A DNA stretch of 64,000 nt from NCBI GenBank assembly GCA_910588625.1, contig CAJUQN010000001.1, forward strand, positions 1 through 64,000, written 5' to 3'. Shown here piece after piece: positions 1-7,859 of the stretch. This DNA comes from an uncultured Oscillospiraceae bacterium (GTDB lineage: Bacteria > Bacillota > Clostridia > Oscillospirales > Oscillospiraceae). Below the pieces are notes generated by a model that searched no databases, was not told the DNA's origin, and saw only the letters and a list, made by a program, of their open reading frames with translations. The position numbers and the translations under genes are program-made. Positions within the stretch are counted from its first letter, which is position 1; each line of letters starts with the position of its first letter.

Positions 1-166
1 TGCGGATGATGGCCACGTCGGTGGTAAAGGCCAGGGACTTGATCCGCCGCCCGAATACCCGGATACCGGAGCACTCGGAGATACAGGGGGGGATCATAAT
101 CATGTGATTGCGCAGGGTGCCCTCATAGGCGGGCACGGTCTTGCGGGCGCGGAGTTCTTGCGGCAT
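1..166 (-). CDS. conserved protein, N-terminal fragment cut by the window edge
   Basis: The first 55 codons of a minus-strand gene run off the left edge. The ATG at 166 has an AGGAG ribosome site six bases upstream. The peptide begins MPQELRARK and contains the stretch IPPCISECSG followed by VFGRRIKSLAF. I do not recognise a catalytic motif and the fragment is too short to assign. Its codon use matches the neighbouring chromosomal genes, and it lies immediately downstream of the glycosidase-like gene on the same strand, so the two may share a transcript. Confidence 0.7.
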   Translation of the reverse strand, partial: MPQELRARKTVPAYEGTLRNHMIMIPPCISECSGIRVFGRRIKSLAFTTDVAIIR

Positions 167-205
167 GGACGCTCCTTTCTCGGTAGTAAGTGGAATCGAT
201 ATGCG

Positions 206-1300
206 TCAAGAGTACCAGCTCCCGCCGGAGACGGGAGTATACCGCGCCACCAGCCGGGGAGCAAGTTCCTCCCAGCCCGCGGCGGACAGCAGGGCGGCAT
301 ATTGGTCGGCGCCGGCCTTGGGGTCCAGCCACACCCGATCCACATGGGTGGCCAGCACTGTGGCGGTCAGACCGGAAAGCGCCTCGTCCCCCGGCAGCAG
401 CGTCTCGTCAGTGTAAACGCCCAGCTTCACGTCTTTGGCCGCCAGCTCTTCCGAGATGCGTGCCAGAAAAGCGGACACAGGGACGGTCCGGTCTTCAGGG
501 CGGTTGTCGCTGGTGGCCAGCACCTTGGTTTCCCCGGCGTTGGGATAGCCCGCGCAGTCCAGCACCACCTCGTCAAAGCCCATGTCGGCCAGCTCGCCGC
601 ACAGGGCAGACAGGTACTCCACCGCCTGCGAGTTGGCAGGGCTGGTCCAGCCCAGACCCGTGATATCAAACCACACATTGCCGCCCCGGGTCATGATGGA
701 GCCGATCCAGTTCCGGGCCAGCACGGGGTCCCGGAAGCACTGGATGCGGGCCACCAGATACAGGTCGCTGGTCTGGGACAGGGCCTGCACCGCCTGGGCG
801 GTCAGGTTATCCGACGCATTGGTGCCCAGCTGTGCGGCCAACGGGGCTTGAGACTGCCAGGCCAGCTTGCCGTACATATCCTTCATCTCCACCACCAAGG
901 CGTTGCCGCCCCCCGCAGCCACGGCTTGGGCTGCGGAGCCGCTCCTCAGCTGAGCGGTGGTCACAGTGACGGCCCCCACAGGGTTATACTGGGGCGGGGG
1001 AGGCGGCGTGGGCTCCACGTCCAGGGTTGGCTCCACAGTCACGTCCAGCGGGTCAGTGTCCACCTCCAGCGGGTCGGAAGCGATGGGGGGCAGAGAGGCG
1101 CTCTCCTGAGCCCAAGGCCAGTGGATCTTGACGCCGTCCTCGGTGTACTCCAGATATTGGCCCATGAAAGCCATGAAAGCCACGCCCGCCGCCAGAATGA
1201 CGGCCAGCACAGCGATGATGAACAGCAGGACGTTCCTGACCCGGCCTCCGTTTCGGCCGTGGTATTCACTGTATCCATATGTGTTTCGGTGTCCGCCCAT
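206..1300 (-). CDS. membrane-anchored putative glycoside hydrolase (DUF4015-like)
   Basis: A protein of about 364 residues. I chose the ATG at 1300 because GGGGGAA lies just upstream; an earlier in-frame start adds only 16 arginine/proline-rich residues. A short basic N-terminus is followed by one membrane segment (about residues 23-45, VLLFIIAVLAVILAAG) and a proline/threonine-rich linker (PTPPPPP). The C-terminal domain has the pattern of TIM-barrel proteins annotated as putative glycosyl hydrolases: the acidic strand DEVVLDCAGYPN, then KLGVYTDE and DRVWLDPK. Family members are surface proteins with unproven substrates. The likely role, inferred only, is in cell-wall or exopolysaccharide metabolism. 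A promoter is visible at 1404-1432. Confidence 0.75.
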   Translation of the reverse strand: MGGHRNTYGYSEYHGRNGGRVRNVLLFIIAVLAVILAAGVAFMAFMGQYLEYTEDGVKIHWPWAQESASLPPIASDPLEVDTDPLDVTVEPTLDVEPTPPPPPQYNPVGAVTVTTAQLRSGSAAQAVAAGGGNALVVEMKDMYGKLAWQSQAPLAAQLGTNASDNLTAQAVQALSQTSDLYLVARIQCFRDPVLARNWIGSIMTRGGNVWFDITGLGWTSPANSQAVEYLSALCGELADMGFDEVVLDCAGYPNAGETKVLATSDNRPEDRTVPVSAFLARISEELAAKDVKLGVYTDETLLPGDEALSGLTATVLATHVDRVWLDPKAGADQYAALLSAAGWEELAPRLVARYTPVSGGSWYS

Positions 1301-1403
1301 GATGATTCCCCCAGGCAGCCGCGCGCAGGCGCGCGGACACAGTATCATATTTTAACGTGTCCCAAAAACGGGCACAAAACCAAAGCATAAATAGACGGAG
1401 GTT

Positions 1404-1432
1404 ATTATATCACAAGCGGTTCCATAGTCCAA
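1404..1432 (-). promoter_or_regulatory. sigma-A type promoter for the glycosidase-like gene
   Basis: On the minus strand a perfect TATAAT (1409-1404), preceded by TG one base upstream (extended -10), follows TTGGAC (1432-1427) by 17 bases. It lies about 105 bases upstream of the ATG at 1300. Confidence 0.6.
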
Positions 1433-1487
1433 CAGAAAAATGCTGATTTTTGTGAAAAAATTGTTAAAGCTGTTTCATATATGAGAA

Positions 1488-1515
1488 GGACCGCCCGTTT
1501 TTTTCCAGGCGGTCC
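1488..1515 (-). terminator. hairpin after bofA
   Basis: GGACCGCC pairs with GGCGGTCC directly after the bofA stop codon. The loop is A-rich on the minus strand and there is no strong T tract after it, so it may act as a weak or bidirectional terminator. Confidence 0.45.
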
Positions 1516-1770
1516 CTATCGGCCCACCAGCTGAGCCATGAGCAGCAGGGCAAAGCCGGGGGCGCCCAGCACCCCCAGCACCAGGCCGTTGAGCAGGTTG
1601 ACCCCCAACTGGACGCCCAGGAAGGCGCCGATGCTCTGGAACAGCCAAAGGAACACCATGCCCAGGCCGGAGCGGACGATCAGGCGGCCCAGAACGGCCA
1701 GCGGGCGGCGGCAGAAGGCGCATACCAGGACCAGGACCCCGGCCGCCGCCCACCAGAGCCAGCCGCTCAC
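1516..1770 (-). CDS. bofA: BofA-type pro-sigma-K processing inhibitor
   Basis: An 84-residue, almost entirely hydrophobic protein with two membrane segments. The C-terminal half, GVNLLNGLVLGVLGAPGFALLL, is interrupted here only by family-typical substitutions and matches the conserved end of BofA. In Bacillus, BofA sits in the outer forespore membrane with SpoIVFA and holds the protease SpoIVFB inactive, which delays sigma-K activation. The start overlaps the end of the upstream yaaL-like gene by four bases (ATGA), so the two are translationally coupled. The recR-yaaL-bofA order is common in Firmicutes; recR is not present next to it here. Confidence 0.85.
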   Translation of the reverse strand: MSGWLWWAAAGVLVLVCAFCRRPLAVLGRLIVRSGLGMVFLWLFQSIGAFLGVQLGVNLLNGLVLGVLGAPGFALLLMAQLVGR

Positions 1771-2015
1771 ACAGCTCCCTCCTGGGGGGCGTCCAGCCGC
1801 TTGACCTGGCGGACAAAGTAGGAGTAGCGGCTTTGCAGGGCGTTGATCTCGTAGACGCAGGCATCTACCAGGTCGGGGTCGCAGTAGAGGTTGAATTGGG
1901 AATAGGCATAATTAAGCTGGTCCCGAGTTTGTTTCATACCCTCCAGCAGCTGGCGGCGTTCTTCCTCTTTTTGCTGATCGGCTTTTTTGCGGTTAAATTT
2001 GGCTGCTTGAACCAT
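1767..2015 (-). CDS. YaaL/DUF2508 family small protein
   Basis: An 82-residue basic and acidic soluble protein starting MVQAAKFNRKK at 2015, with AAGGAGGGT as a strong ribosome site. It has a lysine/glutamate-rich N-terminus (KKADQQKEEERRQL) likely to form a coiled coil, and the sequence YAYSQFNLYCDPDLVDACVYEIN that is split here by no insertion and is typical of the YaaL/DUF2508 family found beside bofA. Its biochemical function is unknown. It is coupled to bofA by a four-base overlap. Confidence 0.75.
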   Translation of the reverse strand: MVQAAKFNRKKADQQKEEERRQLLEGMKQTRDQLNYAYSQFNLYCDPDLVDACVYEINALQSRYSYFVRQVKRLDAPQEGAV

Positions 2016-2374
2016 TGGTTTACCCTCCTTTACATAGGCGCGGCGCATTCTCCTGCCAACACTCTATGCCAAGTTTGGGCAAATATTCCAATTTTTATAC
2101 AAAGGGGACGCCCCTGCCGGGGGCGGTACTTTCTCTCCTGTGGGAGAAAGTACCCAAAGAGAACACTTAGGGGGAGGCCGGTGGGCCTCCCCCTAAGGAC
2201 CCCTTTTTACGGGGGAGCTTGATTCATTTTGCTGATTGTGGCTTTCCGGCGCATGCGGCCTTCGACGCTGGTGCCCCTGGTTGTGCTGCCGCCGGTATCT
2301 GCTCATTGGAGCGTTTGGTTTGGTCTATTGTTCTGCGCCTGCGTGGGCGCCGCACACGGTTTGGTGCGGGTGGA
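2016..2374. repeat. intergenic region with dispersed palindromic repeat
   Basis: No gene is supported in these 359 bases. Two strong inverted repeats lie in series. GTACTTTCTC (2126-2135) pairs with GAGAAAGTAC (2144-2153). A perfect 14-base arm at 2166-2179 pairs with 2184-2197. Between them is CCAAAGAGAAC, which resembles CGAAAAAGAAC beside the palindrome at 21151-21178. The layout suggests a family of dispersed hairpin repeats rather than a gene-specific signal. The part from 2207 to 2374, next to the end of comF, shows nothing I can name. Confidence 0.55.
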
Positions 2375-3025
2375 TTAGCGCGCCCTTGCAAAGGTCAGCC
2401 CTACCACAACGCTTGCGCCCGCTTGACGCAGTGCGGAGGCGCATTCTGCCAATGTTGCGCCGCTGGTCGCCACGTCATCAATGAGGACAATGTGCTTGCC
2501 TGTCAAATCCAAGTCTGGAAGGGCCTGATAGGCCCCTTGAACATTGGCCTTTCGCGCTTCGTCCTCTCCGCTTTGGGATTGAACGGCAGTGGCGCGTATC
2601 TTTTCCAAAGTGTTTTCTACTGGGGCGTCTGTCAGCTCCCCTACCCGCTGAGCCAGCAATTCCGCTTGGTCATAGCCGCGCTCCCGTTTTCGTTTTGAGT
2701 GCAACGGCGCCCAGGTTATCAGATCCACTCGTTCCATCCAGCGATCCTGCAAACACTGGGCCATCAGCTGCCCGAACAGCTTGGCGTGGACCCGGCCTCC
2801 TTCAAACTTATAGCGGTGCATCGCCTTTCGCACATTGTCTTTATACCACAGCGGAGACAGGCAAGTATCACAAGATTCTACCGCTTTAGCATCACGCGGT
2901 TCGGTCCAAGGTAATTCATCCTGACAGGAAGCGCACCAGCCTTCCTCATCCCGCTCCAAAATCCGCCCACAAAATGGACACTTGGGCGGATAGAGCAGGT
3001 CCAGCAAAAAGTGGAGCAGACTCAT
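2375..3025 (-). CDS. comF: ComF family phosphoribosyltransferase-like protein
   Basis: A 216-residue protein with the normal ComF layout. An N-terminal zinc site is formed by CPFC (about residues 16-19) and CASC, followed by CDTC. The phosphoribosyltransferase domain carries RGYDQAELLA and the PRPP-binding loop IVLIDDVATSGAT near residue 185. In naturally competent bacteria ComF takes part in DNA uptake; in other anaerobes its role is not settled. The ATG overlaps the stop codon of the upstream ribbon-helix-helix gene (ATGA), so the two form one unit. The downstream end runs into a repeat region. Confidence 0.9.
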   Translation of the reverse strand: MSLLHFLLDLLYPPKCPFCGRILERDEEGWCASCQDELPWTEPRDAKAVESCDTCLSPLWYKDNVRKAMHRYKFEGGRVHAKLFGQLMAQCLQDRWMERVDLITWAPLHSKRKRERGYDQAELLAQRVGELTDAPVENTLEKIRATAVQSQSGEDEARKANVQGAYQALPDLDLTGKHIVLIDDVATSGATLAECASALRQAGASVVVGLTFARAR

Positions 3026-3201
3026 TGCTCCTGCTCCAGCAGGTCAATGGGTCCATGTTCCTTTTCAAATTCCCGGACGCATTGGCTGACTAGATACAAA
3101 ATCTGCCCGCTCATGGAACGGCCCTCATAAGCCGCCACGGACTGAAATTTGTCGTGGAGCTGTCGGTTCATCCGAATACTGAGGTATGCTTTATCATTCA
3201 T
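3022..3201 (-). CDS. small ribbon-helix-helix (Arc-like) DNA-binding protein
   Basis: A 59-residue protein, MNDKAYLSIRMNRQLHDK at the N-terminus, with the strand-helix-helix pattern of Arc/MetJ repressors: YLSIRMNRQL (strand, helix 1), then YEGRSMSGQILYLV (helix 2). It ends in VREFEKEHGPID, almost identical to the end of the neighbouring gene at 3293-3481, so the two are tandem paralogues. Its stop codon overlaps the comF start. A 9-base perfect inverted repeat spans its ribosome site (3201-3227), which suggests autoregulation. The regulatory role is inferred from fold and context. Confidence 0.8.
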   Translation of the reverse strand: MNDKAYLSIRMNRQLHDKFQSVAAYEGRSMSGQILYLVSQCVREFEKEHGPIDLLEQEQ

Positions 3202-3227
3202 AGGTCTACCCTCCCTGTGTAGACCTA
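3201..3227 (-). promoter_or_regulatory. inverted repeat enclosing a ribosome-binding site
   Basis: TAGGTCTAC (3201-3209) is a perfect mirror of GTAGACCTA (3219-3227), and the GGGAGGG ribosome site of the downstream ribbon-helix-helix gene lies in the nine-base gap. It could be an operator for the encoded repressor or an RNA hairpin that presents or hides the ribosome site. Confidence 0.55.
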
Positions 3228-3292
3228 ACCATACCCCATCGAACTTATTTTTAGTCTATTTTTAGTTATTCTTATGGCACAAAATTTTTTGT

Positions 3293-3481
3293 TCAGACCA
3301 CGCGCTTCTCAACGGTATCAATGGGGCCGTGTTCTTTTTCGAATTGCCGAACACAGTCCTGCATGAGGTGGACCATCTGCCAGGTCAGGGAGCGGCCCTC
3401 GTATTCGGCGATATAGGCTATTTTTCGCTTGAGTTCGTTATCAATGCGAAAGCCGACGTGTTTTTCCCGTTTCATTCCCAT
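3293..3481 (-). CDS. small ribbon-helix-helix (Arc-like) DNA-binding protein, paralogue
   Basis: A 62-residue basic protein. The ATG at 3481 follows AAGGA by four bases; a second in-frame ATG at 3475 is also possible. HVGFRIDNELKRK is a typical Arc-type strand and first helix, YEGRSLTWQMVHLM the second helix. The end, VRQFEKEHGPID, repeats that of the gene at 3022-3201 (VREFEKEHGPID), while the N-terminal DNA-contact strand differs, so the paralogues probably recognise different operators. An 11-base perfect palindrome lies 61-87 bases upstream of the start. Confidence 0.75.
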   Translation of the reverse strand: MGMKREKHVGFRIDNELKRKIAYIAEYEGRSLTWQMVHLMQDCVRQFEKEHGPIDTVEKRVV

Positions 3482-3541
3482 TCCGTCCTTTCTCTCAAAT
3501 ACCGTAACCTTATGATAGCGGATAAAACTAATTCTTAGTGT

Positions 3542-3568
3542 AATATGAACTTGTCGTAAGTTCATATT
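3542..3568. promoter_or_regulatory. 11-base perfect palindrome, candidate operator
   Basis: AATATGAACTT (3542-3552) and AAGTTCATATT (3558-3568) are exact inverted copies separated by GTCGT. The site lies upstream of the ribbon-helix-helix gene at 3293-3481 in an AT-rich patch. Ribbon-helix-helix repressors bind such sites as dimers of dimers. Binding by either paralogue is inference. Confidence 0.5.
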
Positions 3569-3894
3569 TTGCGTGCTGAAATTATCCCTGTTGTTGTGCC
3601 TCCTGCCCTTTCGGCAAAAAACACTGTACTTTTTCATCCGACTGTGATATACTCCCAGCAATAGGCTCCTCCCCTCGGGTCGAGTAGAGCCTTTTGAAAT
3701 TGGCGTAAAGCGCCACAGCGGCGCTTTTTGATCGGCAGAGCACAGGAACGGCGCCGGCTGCGGGGCCGGGACCGCCTCTCCCCCGGCGAGACAGGGCCGG
3801 GCGGGGAGCTGGACCGGTCCGCTCAGCATACGCGGGGGTTACGCCGCGTATTTTGCCGTGTCCAGGGCTGTCTGCCATCTACATAGGCACAAAA

Positions 3895-3917
3895 AGGCGG
3901 TCTGTGTGAGACCGCCT
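3895..3917 (+). promoter_or_regulatory. rnj: stable hairpin in the rnj leader
   Basis: AGGCGGTCT and AGACCGCCT form a 9-base-pair stem with a five-base loop, about 47 bases before the rnj start. No T tract follows. It could be a 5-prime structure that protects or controls the RNase J message. Confidence 0.4.
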
Positions 3918-3963
3918 ATGGTACTATGCGCAAAAATCTTTACAATATTGAAAAGGAGTATTT

Positions 3964-5622
3964 ATGGCGGAAAAACTGAAAATCATTTCCCTTGGCGGTC
4001 TCAACGAGATCGGAAAGAACCTCACCGTCTACGAGTACGGAAACGACATCATTCTGGTAGACGTGGGCATGGGCTTCCCCGATGACGATATGTACGGCAT
4101 CGACGTGGTCATCCCTGACTTCACCTATCTGATTCAGAACCGGGACCGCATCCGGGCTATCTTCATCACCCACGGCCATGAGGATCACATCGGGGCTATC
4201 CCCTACCTCATGCGGGACGTGAACGCCCCCATCTACGCCACCCGGATGTCCGCCGGGCTCATCAAGCTGAAGCTGGACGAGCACCGCCTGACGGACAGGG
4301 TGAAGCTCATCACCTGCGAGGCCGGGGAGACGGTGAAGGCGGGGCGGTTCTCTGTGGAGTTCATCCACATTAACCACTCCATCGCCGATGCGGTGGCTTT
4401 CGCTATCCGCACCCCCATCGGGGTATGCGTCCACACCGGCGACTTCAAAATCGACCCCACCCCAATCCAGGGCGGCATGGCCGACCTGACCCGCCTGGGC
4501 GAACTGGGCAACGAGGGCGTGCTGGCCCTACTGTGCGACTCCACCAATGTGGAGCGCCCCGGTTTCACCAAGAGCGAACGGTCAGTGGGCGCATCGTTTG
4601 ACGCCCTGTTCCGCGGCTGCGAGAGCCGCATCATCGTCACCACCTTCGCCTCCAACATCGACCGCATCCAGCAGATCATCGACGTGGCGGCGAAATACGG
4701 CCGCAAGGTGGCCGTCACTGGCCGGAGTATGGAAAACGCCATGAAGGTGTCCACCGAGCTGGGCTATATGAACATACCCGCCGGCACGGTGGTGGACATC
4801 GTCCACATCAAGGCCTTGCCCCCGGAGAAGGTGTGCATCATCACCACCGGCAGCCAGGGCGAGACCATGTCCGCCCTCACCCGGATGGCCTTCAACACCC
4901 ACCGCCAGGTGGACATACAACCCGGCGATAGGGTCATCATCTCCGCCTCCGCCATCCCCGGCAACGAGGACTCCATCGGCAACGTCATCAACGAGCTCTA
5001 CCGCCGGGAGGCCGAGGTGGTCAACGAACGGGAGCTCCCCCTCCATGTCTCCGGACACGCCTGTCAGGAGGAGCTGAAAATCATGCACGCCCTGGTCCGG
5101 CCCAAGTTCTTCATCCCGGTCCACGGCGAGCAGCGGCACCTGAAAACCCACTCCAAGCTGGCCCGTGATATGGGTATGGCCCCCAGGAACATCGTCATCA
5201 GCGACGTGGGCCGGGTCATTGAGCTCACCCAGAATAGCGTCAAGCTCAACGGCGCCGTCCCCGCAGGCAAGGTGTTCGTGGACGGCTACGGCGTGGGCGA
5301 CGTGGGGGCAGTGGTCCTGCGGGACCGCCAGCACCTGGCCCAGGACGGTATGGTGGTGGTGGTGGTCTCCATGTCCGGGGAGGATGGCTCCGTCATCTCC
5401 GGGCCGGACATCATCACCCGGGGCTTCGTTTATGTTAAGGAGTCCGAGGAGCTAATGGAGGACCTGCGCCAGGTGGCGGTGGACGCGCTGCACACCTGCG
5501 AACAGCGCCACGTTCGGGACTGGTCGTCCATCAAATCCGAGATGAAGGGCGCATTGTCCGGATATCTATACAAAAAGACAAAACGGAACCCTATGATACT
5601 GCCTGTTATCATGGAAGTGTAA
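3964..5622 (+). CDS. rnj: ribonuclease J
   Basis: A 552-residue member of the metallo-beta-lactamase/beta-CASP family. The zinc motif HGHEDH is at residues 70-75 in ITHGHEDHIGAIPYL. Later motifs are HTGDFKID, LCDSTNVERPG and the beta-CASP segment FIPVHGEQRHL, with HVSGHA before it. The length is normal for RNase J. It performs 5-prime-to-3-prime exonuclease and endonuclease cleavage in mRNA decay and rRNA maturation in the cytoplasm. The start follows AAAAGGAG. The gene is followed by a strong terminator at 5632-5668 and is therefore probably monocistronic. Confidence 0.95.
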   Translation: MAEKLKIISLGGLNEIGKNLTVYEYGNDIILVDVGMGFPDDDMYGIDVVIPDFTYLIQNRDRIRAIFITHGHEDHIGAIPYLMRDVNAPIYATRMSAGLIKLKLDEHRLTDRVKLITCEAGETVKAGRFSVEFIHINHSIADAVAFAIRTPIGVCVHTGDFKIDPTPIQGGMADLTRLGELGNEGVLALLCDSTNVERPGFTKSERSVGASFDALFRGCESRIIVTTFASNIDRIQQIIDVAAKYGRKVAVTGRSMENAMKVSTELGYMNIPAGTVVDIVHIKALPPEKVCIITTGSQGETMSALTRMAFNTHRQVDIQPGDRVIISASAIPGNEDSIGNVINELYRREAEVVNERELPLHVSGHACQEELKIMHALVRPKFFIPVHGEQRHLKTHSKLARDMGMAPRNIVISDVGRVIELTQNSVKLNGAVPAGKVFVDGYGVGDVGAVVLRDRQHLAQDGMVVVVVSMSGEDGSVISGPDIITRGFVYVKESEELMEDLRQVAVDALHTCEQRHVRDWSSIKSEMKGALSGYLYKKTKRNPMILPVIMEV

Positions 5623-5631
5623 AACTGGACA

Positions 5632-5668
5632 AAGCCCTCCGCCTATGTTTTAGGCGGAGGGCTTTTTG
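5632..5668 (+). terminator. rho-independent terminator after rnj
   Basis: AGCCCTCCGCCT pairs with AGGCGGAGGGCT around an eight-base loop, followed by a run of T. Confidence 0.85.
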
Positions 5669-5754
5669 CCTGTTGAAATAAGGGGAAACATTTGATATAA
5701 TAGATTGTTATATTGGAAACAATGCCCTTGACCGGGCAGAGAGGAGGGGCGTCC

Positions 5755-7818
5755 ATGAAATACCAGCACTGGAACCTGCGCCAACCCGCCGTGCCCTCTG
5801 CCCGCCGGGCGCTGGAAGCGGCGGGCCTGTCCCCGCTGTGCGCCGCTATGCTGTCCGCCCGGGGATTGGACGGGCCGGAAAAGGCCGCCCAATTCCTCTC
5901 CTGCGGTCCGGAACACTTCCACGACCCTTTCCTGCTCAAGGACATGGACAAGGCGGTGGCCCGCATCCGCCGGGCCATTGAAACTCACGAGTTAGTCTGC
6001 GTCTACGGCGATTATGACGTGGACGGCATTACCTCCACCTGCCTGCTCACCGAAGCTCTTGTCTGTCTGGGGGGCGAGGTGTCCAGCTATATCCCCGACC
6101 GCACCGAGGAGGGCTACGGCTTGAACTCCGGCGCCGTTACCCGTCTGGCGGAACAGGGTGTGAAGCTCATCGTCACCGTGGACTGTGGCATCACCGCCGC
6201 TCCCGAGGTGGAGTTCGCCCGCTCGCTGGGGGTGGATGTCGTTGTCACCGACCACCATCACTGTAAGGACAAGCTCCCCGCCGCCGTGGCGGTGGTGGAT
6301 CCCCGTCGGCCCGACTGCACCTACCCCTTCCCGGAGCTGGCTGGTGTGGGCGTGGCGCTGAAAACGGCGCAAGCCCTGTTTCCAGCCGAGGATCGGGAGC
6401 GGGTGTTTCTGCGCTTCGGCGAATTAGCTGCCATCGGCACGGTGGCCGACGTGATGAAGCTAACGGACGAAAACCGCTCTTTCGTGCGCATAGGCCTGGA
6501 TCTGCTGGCCCGCACCCAGCGCCCCGGCCTGCGGGCCCTTTTGCGGGAGGCAGGGCTGGAGCCCGGTTCCGCCCCCACTGCCGTCACCATTGGCTATGGA
6601 CTGGCTCCGCGCATCAACGCCGCGGGGCGGATGGAGCAGGCCATGGTGGCCCTGGAGCTGCTTTTGACCCGCGATGAGGAGCGGGGAGAGGCCCTAGCCC
6701 AAACCCTGTGCCGCCTGAACCGGGAGCGTCAGGCCATTGAGTTGGAAATCTACGAACAATGTATCGCCCAGCTGGAGGAACAGCCCCAGCTGGCCGCGTC
6801 TGCCATTGTGCTGGCGGGGGAGGGCTGGCATCAAGGGGTTGTGGGTATCGTAGCCTCCCGGCTGGCGGAAAAATACGCTTGCCCCACCTTCATGATCTGC
6901 CTGGAGCACGGACAGGGCAAAGGCTCCTGCCGGTCCTTCGGCGGGTTTAACCTGTTTGCCGCCCTGGAGAGCTGCGCCCCTCTGCTGGAGGGCTACGGCG
7001 GCCACGAAATGGCCGCGGGGTTCACGATTCTGGAGGAGAACATCCCCGCTTTTCAGGAGAAAATACGCAGCCTGGTGTCCCTGCGTACCGGGGGCGAGCC
7101 TATGGAGGCCGCCATCGACGTGGACGCGGAGATTGACCACTGCGGGATGCTCAGTACCCCCCAGGTGGAGTCGCTGTCCGAGCTGGAGCCCTTCGGCACG
7201 GGCAACCCCAAGCCGGTGTTTTTGCTGCGGGGGGCGTCCATCGTCTCCTGCTGTGACGTGGGCGGCGGACGACATTTAAAAATGAAGCTGCGCCGGGACG
7301 GCGTGGTGCTGGACGCCATCTTTTTCTCCGCCAACTCCGCCGCCTGCGGCGTTACCGCCGGGGACCGGCTGGATGTGGTGTTCACCCCCCAGATCAACGA
7401 ATTCCGGGGAAACCGCACCGTGCAGCTCCAGATCTGCGACCTGCGCTCCGCGCCCACCCGCGCCCAGCTGGAGCAGGAACTGTTTCAGCGACTGCGGGAA
7501 GGGGAGGACCTGTCCCGGTGGGAGGCGGGCCTGCTGTGCCCCTCCCGTCAGGATTTCGCCCGGCTGTGGCGGTTCCTGGAGCACAACTGCGTGGGGGGGC
7601 GGATGGAGGCCGGGCCCACGCTGCTGAAGCAGGCTGCCCGCCAGCCCGACGGGCGGTGCGCCTATGGCCGGACCCTGGTATGTCTCTACGTCATGGGAGA
7701 CCGGGGGCTCATCCGCGTGGAGCGGGACCAGCTTCACCTGTGCCGCCCGGAGAATAAAGTGGACTTGGAGCAGGCTGCCATGATGCGGCAGCTCAGACTG
7801 TTCCTGCAAGAGGAATAA
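5755..7818 (+). CDS. recJ: single-stranded-DNA-specific exonuclease RecJ
   Basis: A 687-residue protein. I chose the ATG at 5755 (MKYQHWNLRQP) because GAGGAGGGG precedes it; an upstream in-frame ATG adds 14 residues without a better site. The DHH phosphoesterase core is clear: DYDVDG at residues 86-91, VTVDCGI, VVTDHHH near 167, and the later DHHA1 signature GGHEMAAGF. RecJ degrades single-stranded DNA from 5-prime ends during recombination and repair. The C-terminal extension after about residue 560 is less conserved. The relA/spoT homologue follows after about 40 bases, as often seen in Firmicutes, without the apt gene sometimes found between them. Confidence 0.93.
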   Translation: MKYQHWNLRQPAVPSARRALEAAGLSPLCAAMLSARGLDGPEKAAQFLSCGPEHFHDPFLLKDMDKAVARIRRAIETHELVCVYGDYDVDGITSTCLLTEALVCLGGEVSSYIPDRTEEGYGLNSGAVTRLAEQGVKLIVTVDCGITAAPEVEFARSLGVDVVVTDHHHCKDKLPAAVAVVDPRRPDCTYPFPELAGVGVALKTAQALFPAEDRERVFLRFGELAAIGTVADVMKLTDENRSFVRIGLDLLARTQRPGLRALLREAGLEPGSAPTAVTIGYGLAPRINAAGRMEQAMVALELLLTRDEERGEALAQTLCRLNRERQAIELEIYEQCIAQLEEQPQLAASAIVLAGEGWHQGVVGIVASRLAEKYACPTFMICLEHGQGKGSCRSFGGFNLFAALESCAPLLEGYGGHEMAAGFTILEENIPAFQEKIRSLVSLRTGGEPMEAAIDVDAEIDHCGMLSTPQVESLSELEPFGTGNPKPVFLLRGASIVSCCDVGGGRHLKMKLRRDGVVLDAIFFSANSAACGVTAGDRLDVVFTPQINEFRGNRTVQLQICDLRSAPTRAQLEQELFQRLREGEDLSRWEAGLLCPSRQDFARLWRFLEHNCVGGRMEAGPTLLKQAARQPDGRCAYGRTLVCLYVMGDRGLIRVERDQLHLCRPENKVDLEQAAMMRQLRLFLQEE

Positions 7819-7859
7819 TATAGATTTGACTGGGTGGAATGCCCAAGGAGGCGCCGGTT

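Larger units (their letters stand above)
3482..3963. other. divergent intergenic region between the repressor gene and rnj
   Basis: These 482 bases contain no supported gene. Apparent reading frames here are GC-rich shadows without ribosome sites. The region holds the palindrome at 3542-3568 and the rnj leader hairpin at 3895-3917. TTTACAAT at about 3939-3946 is a possible -10 element for rnj, but I see no convincing -35 hexamer. Confidence 0.5.

Noticed and set aside
2219..2698. A 159-codon plus-strand frame antisense to comF.
   Set aside because: comF has intact motifs on the other strand, and the frame lacks a ribosome site.
3582..3878. A 98-codon minus-strand frame between the repressor gene and rnj.
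   Set aside because: Arginine/proline/alanine-rich composition without ribosome site; probably a GC-rich chance frame.
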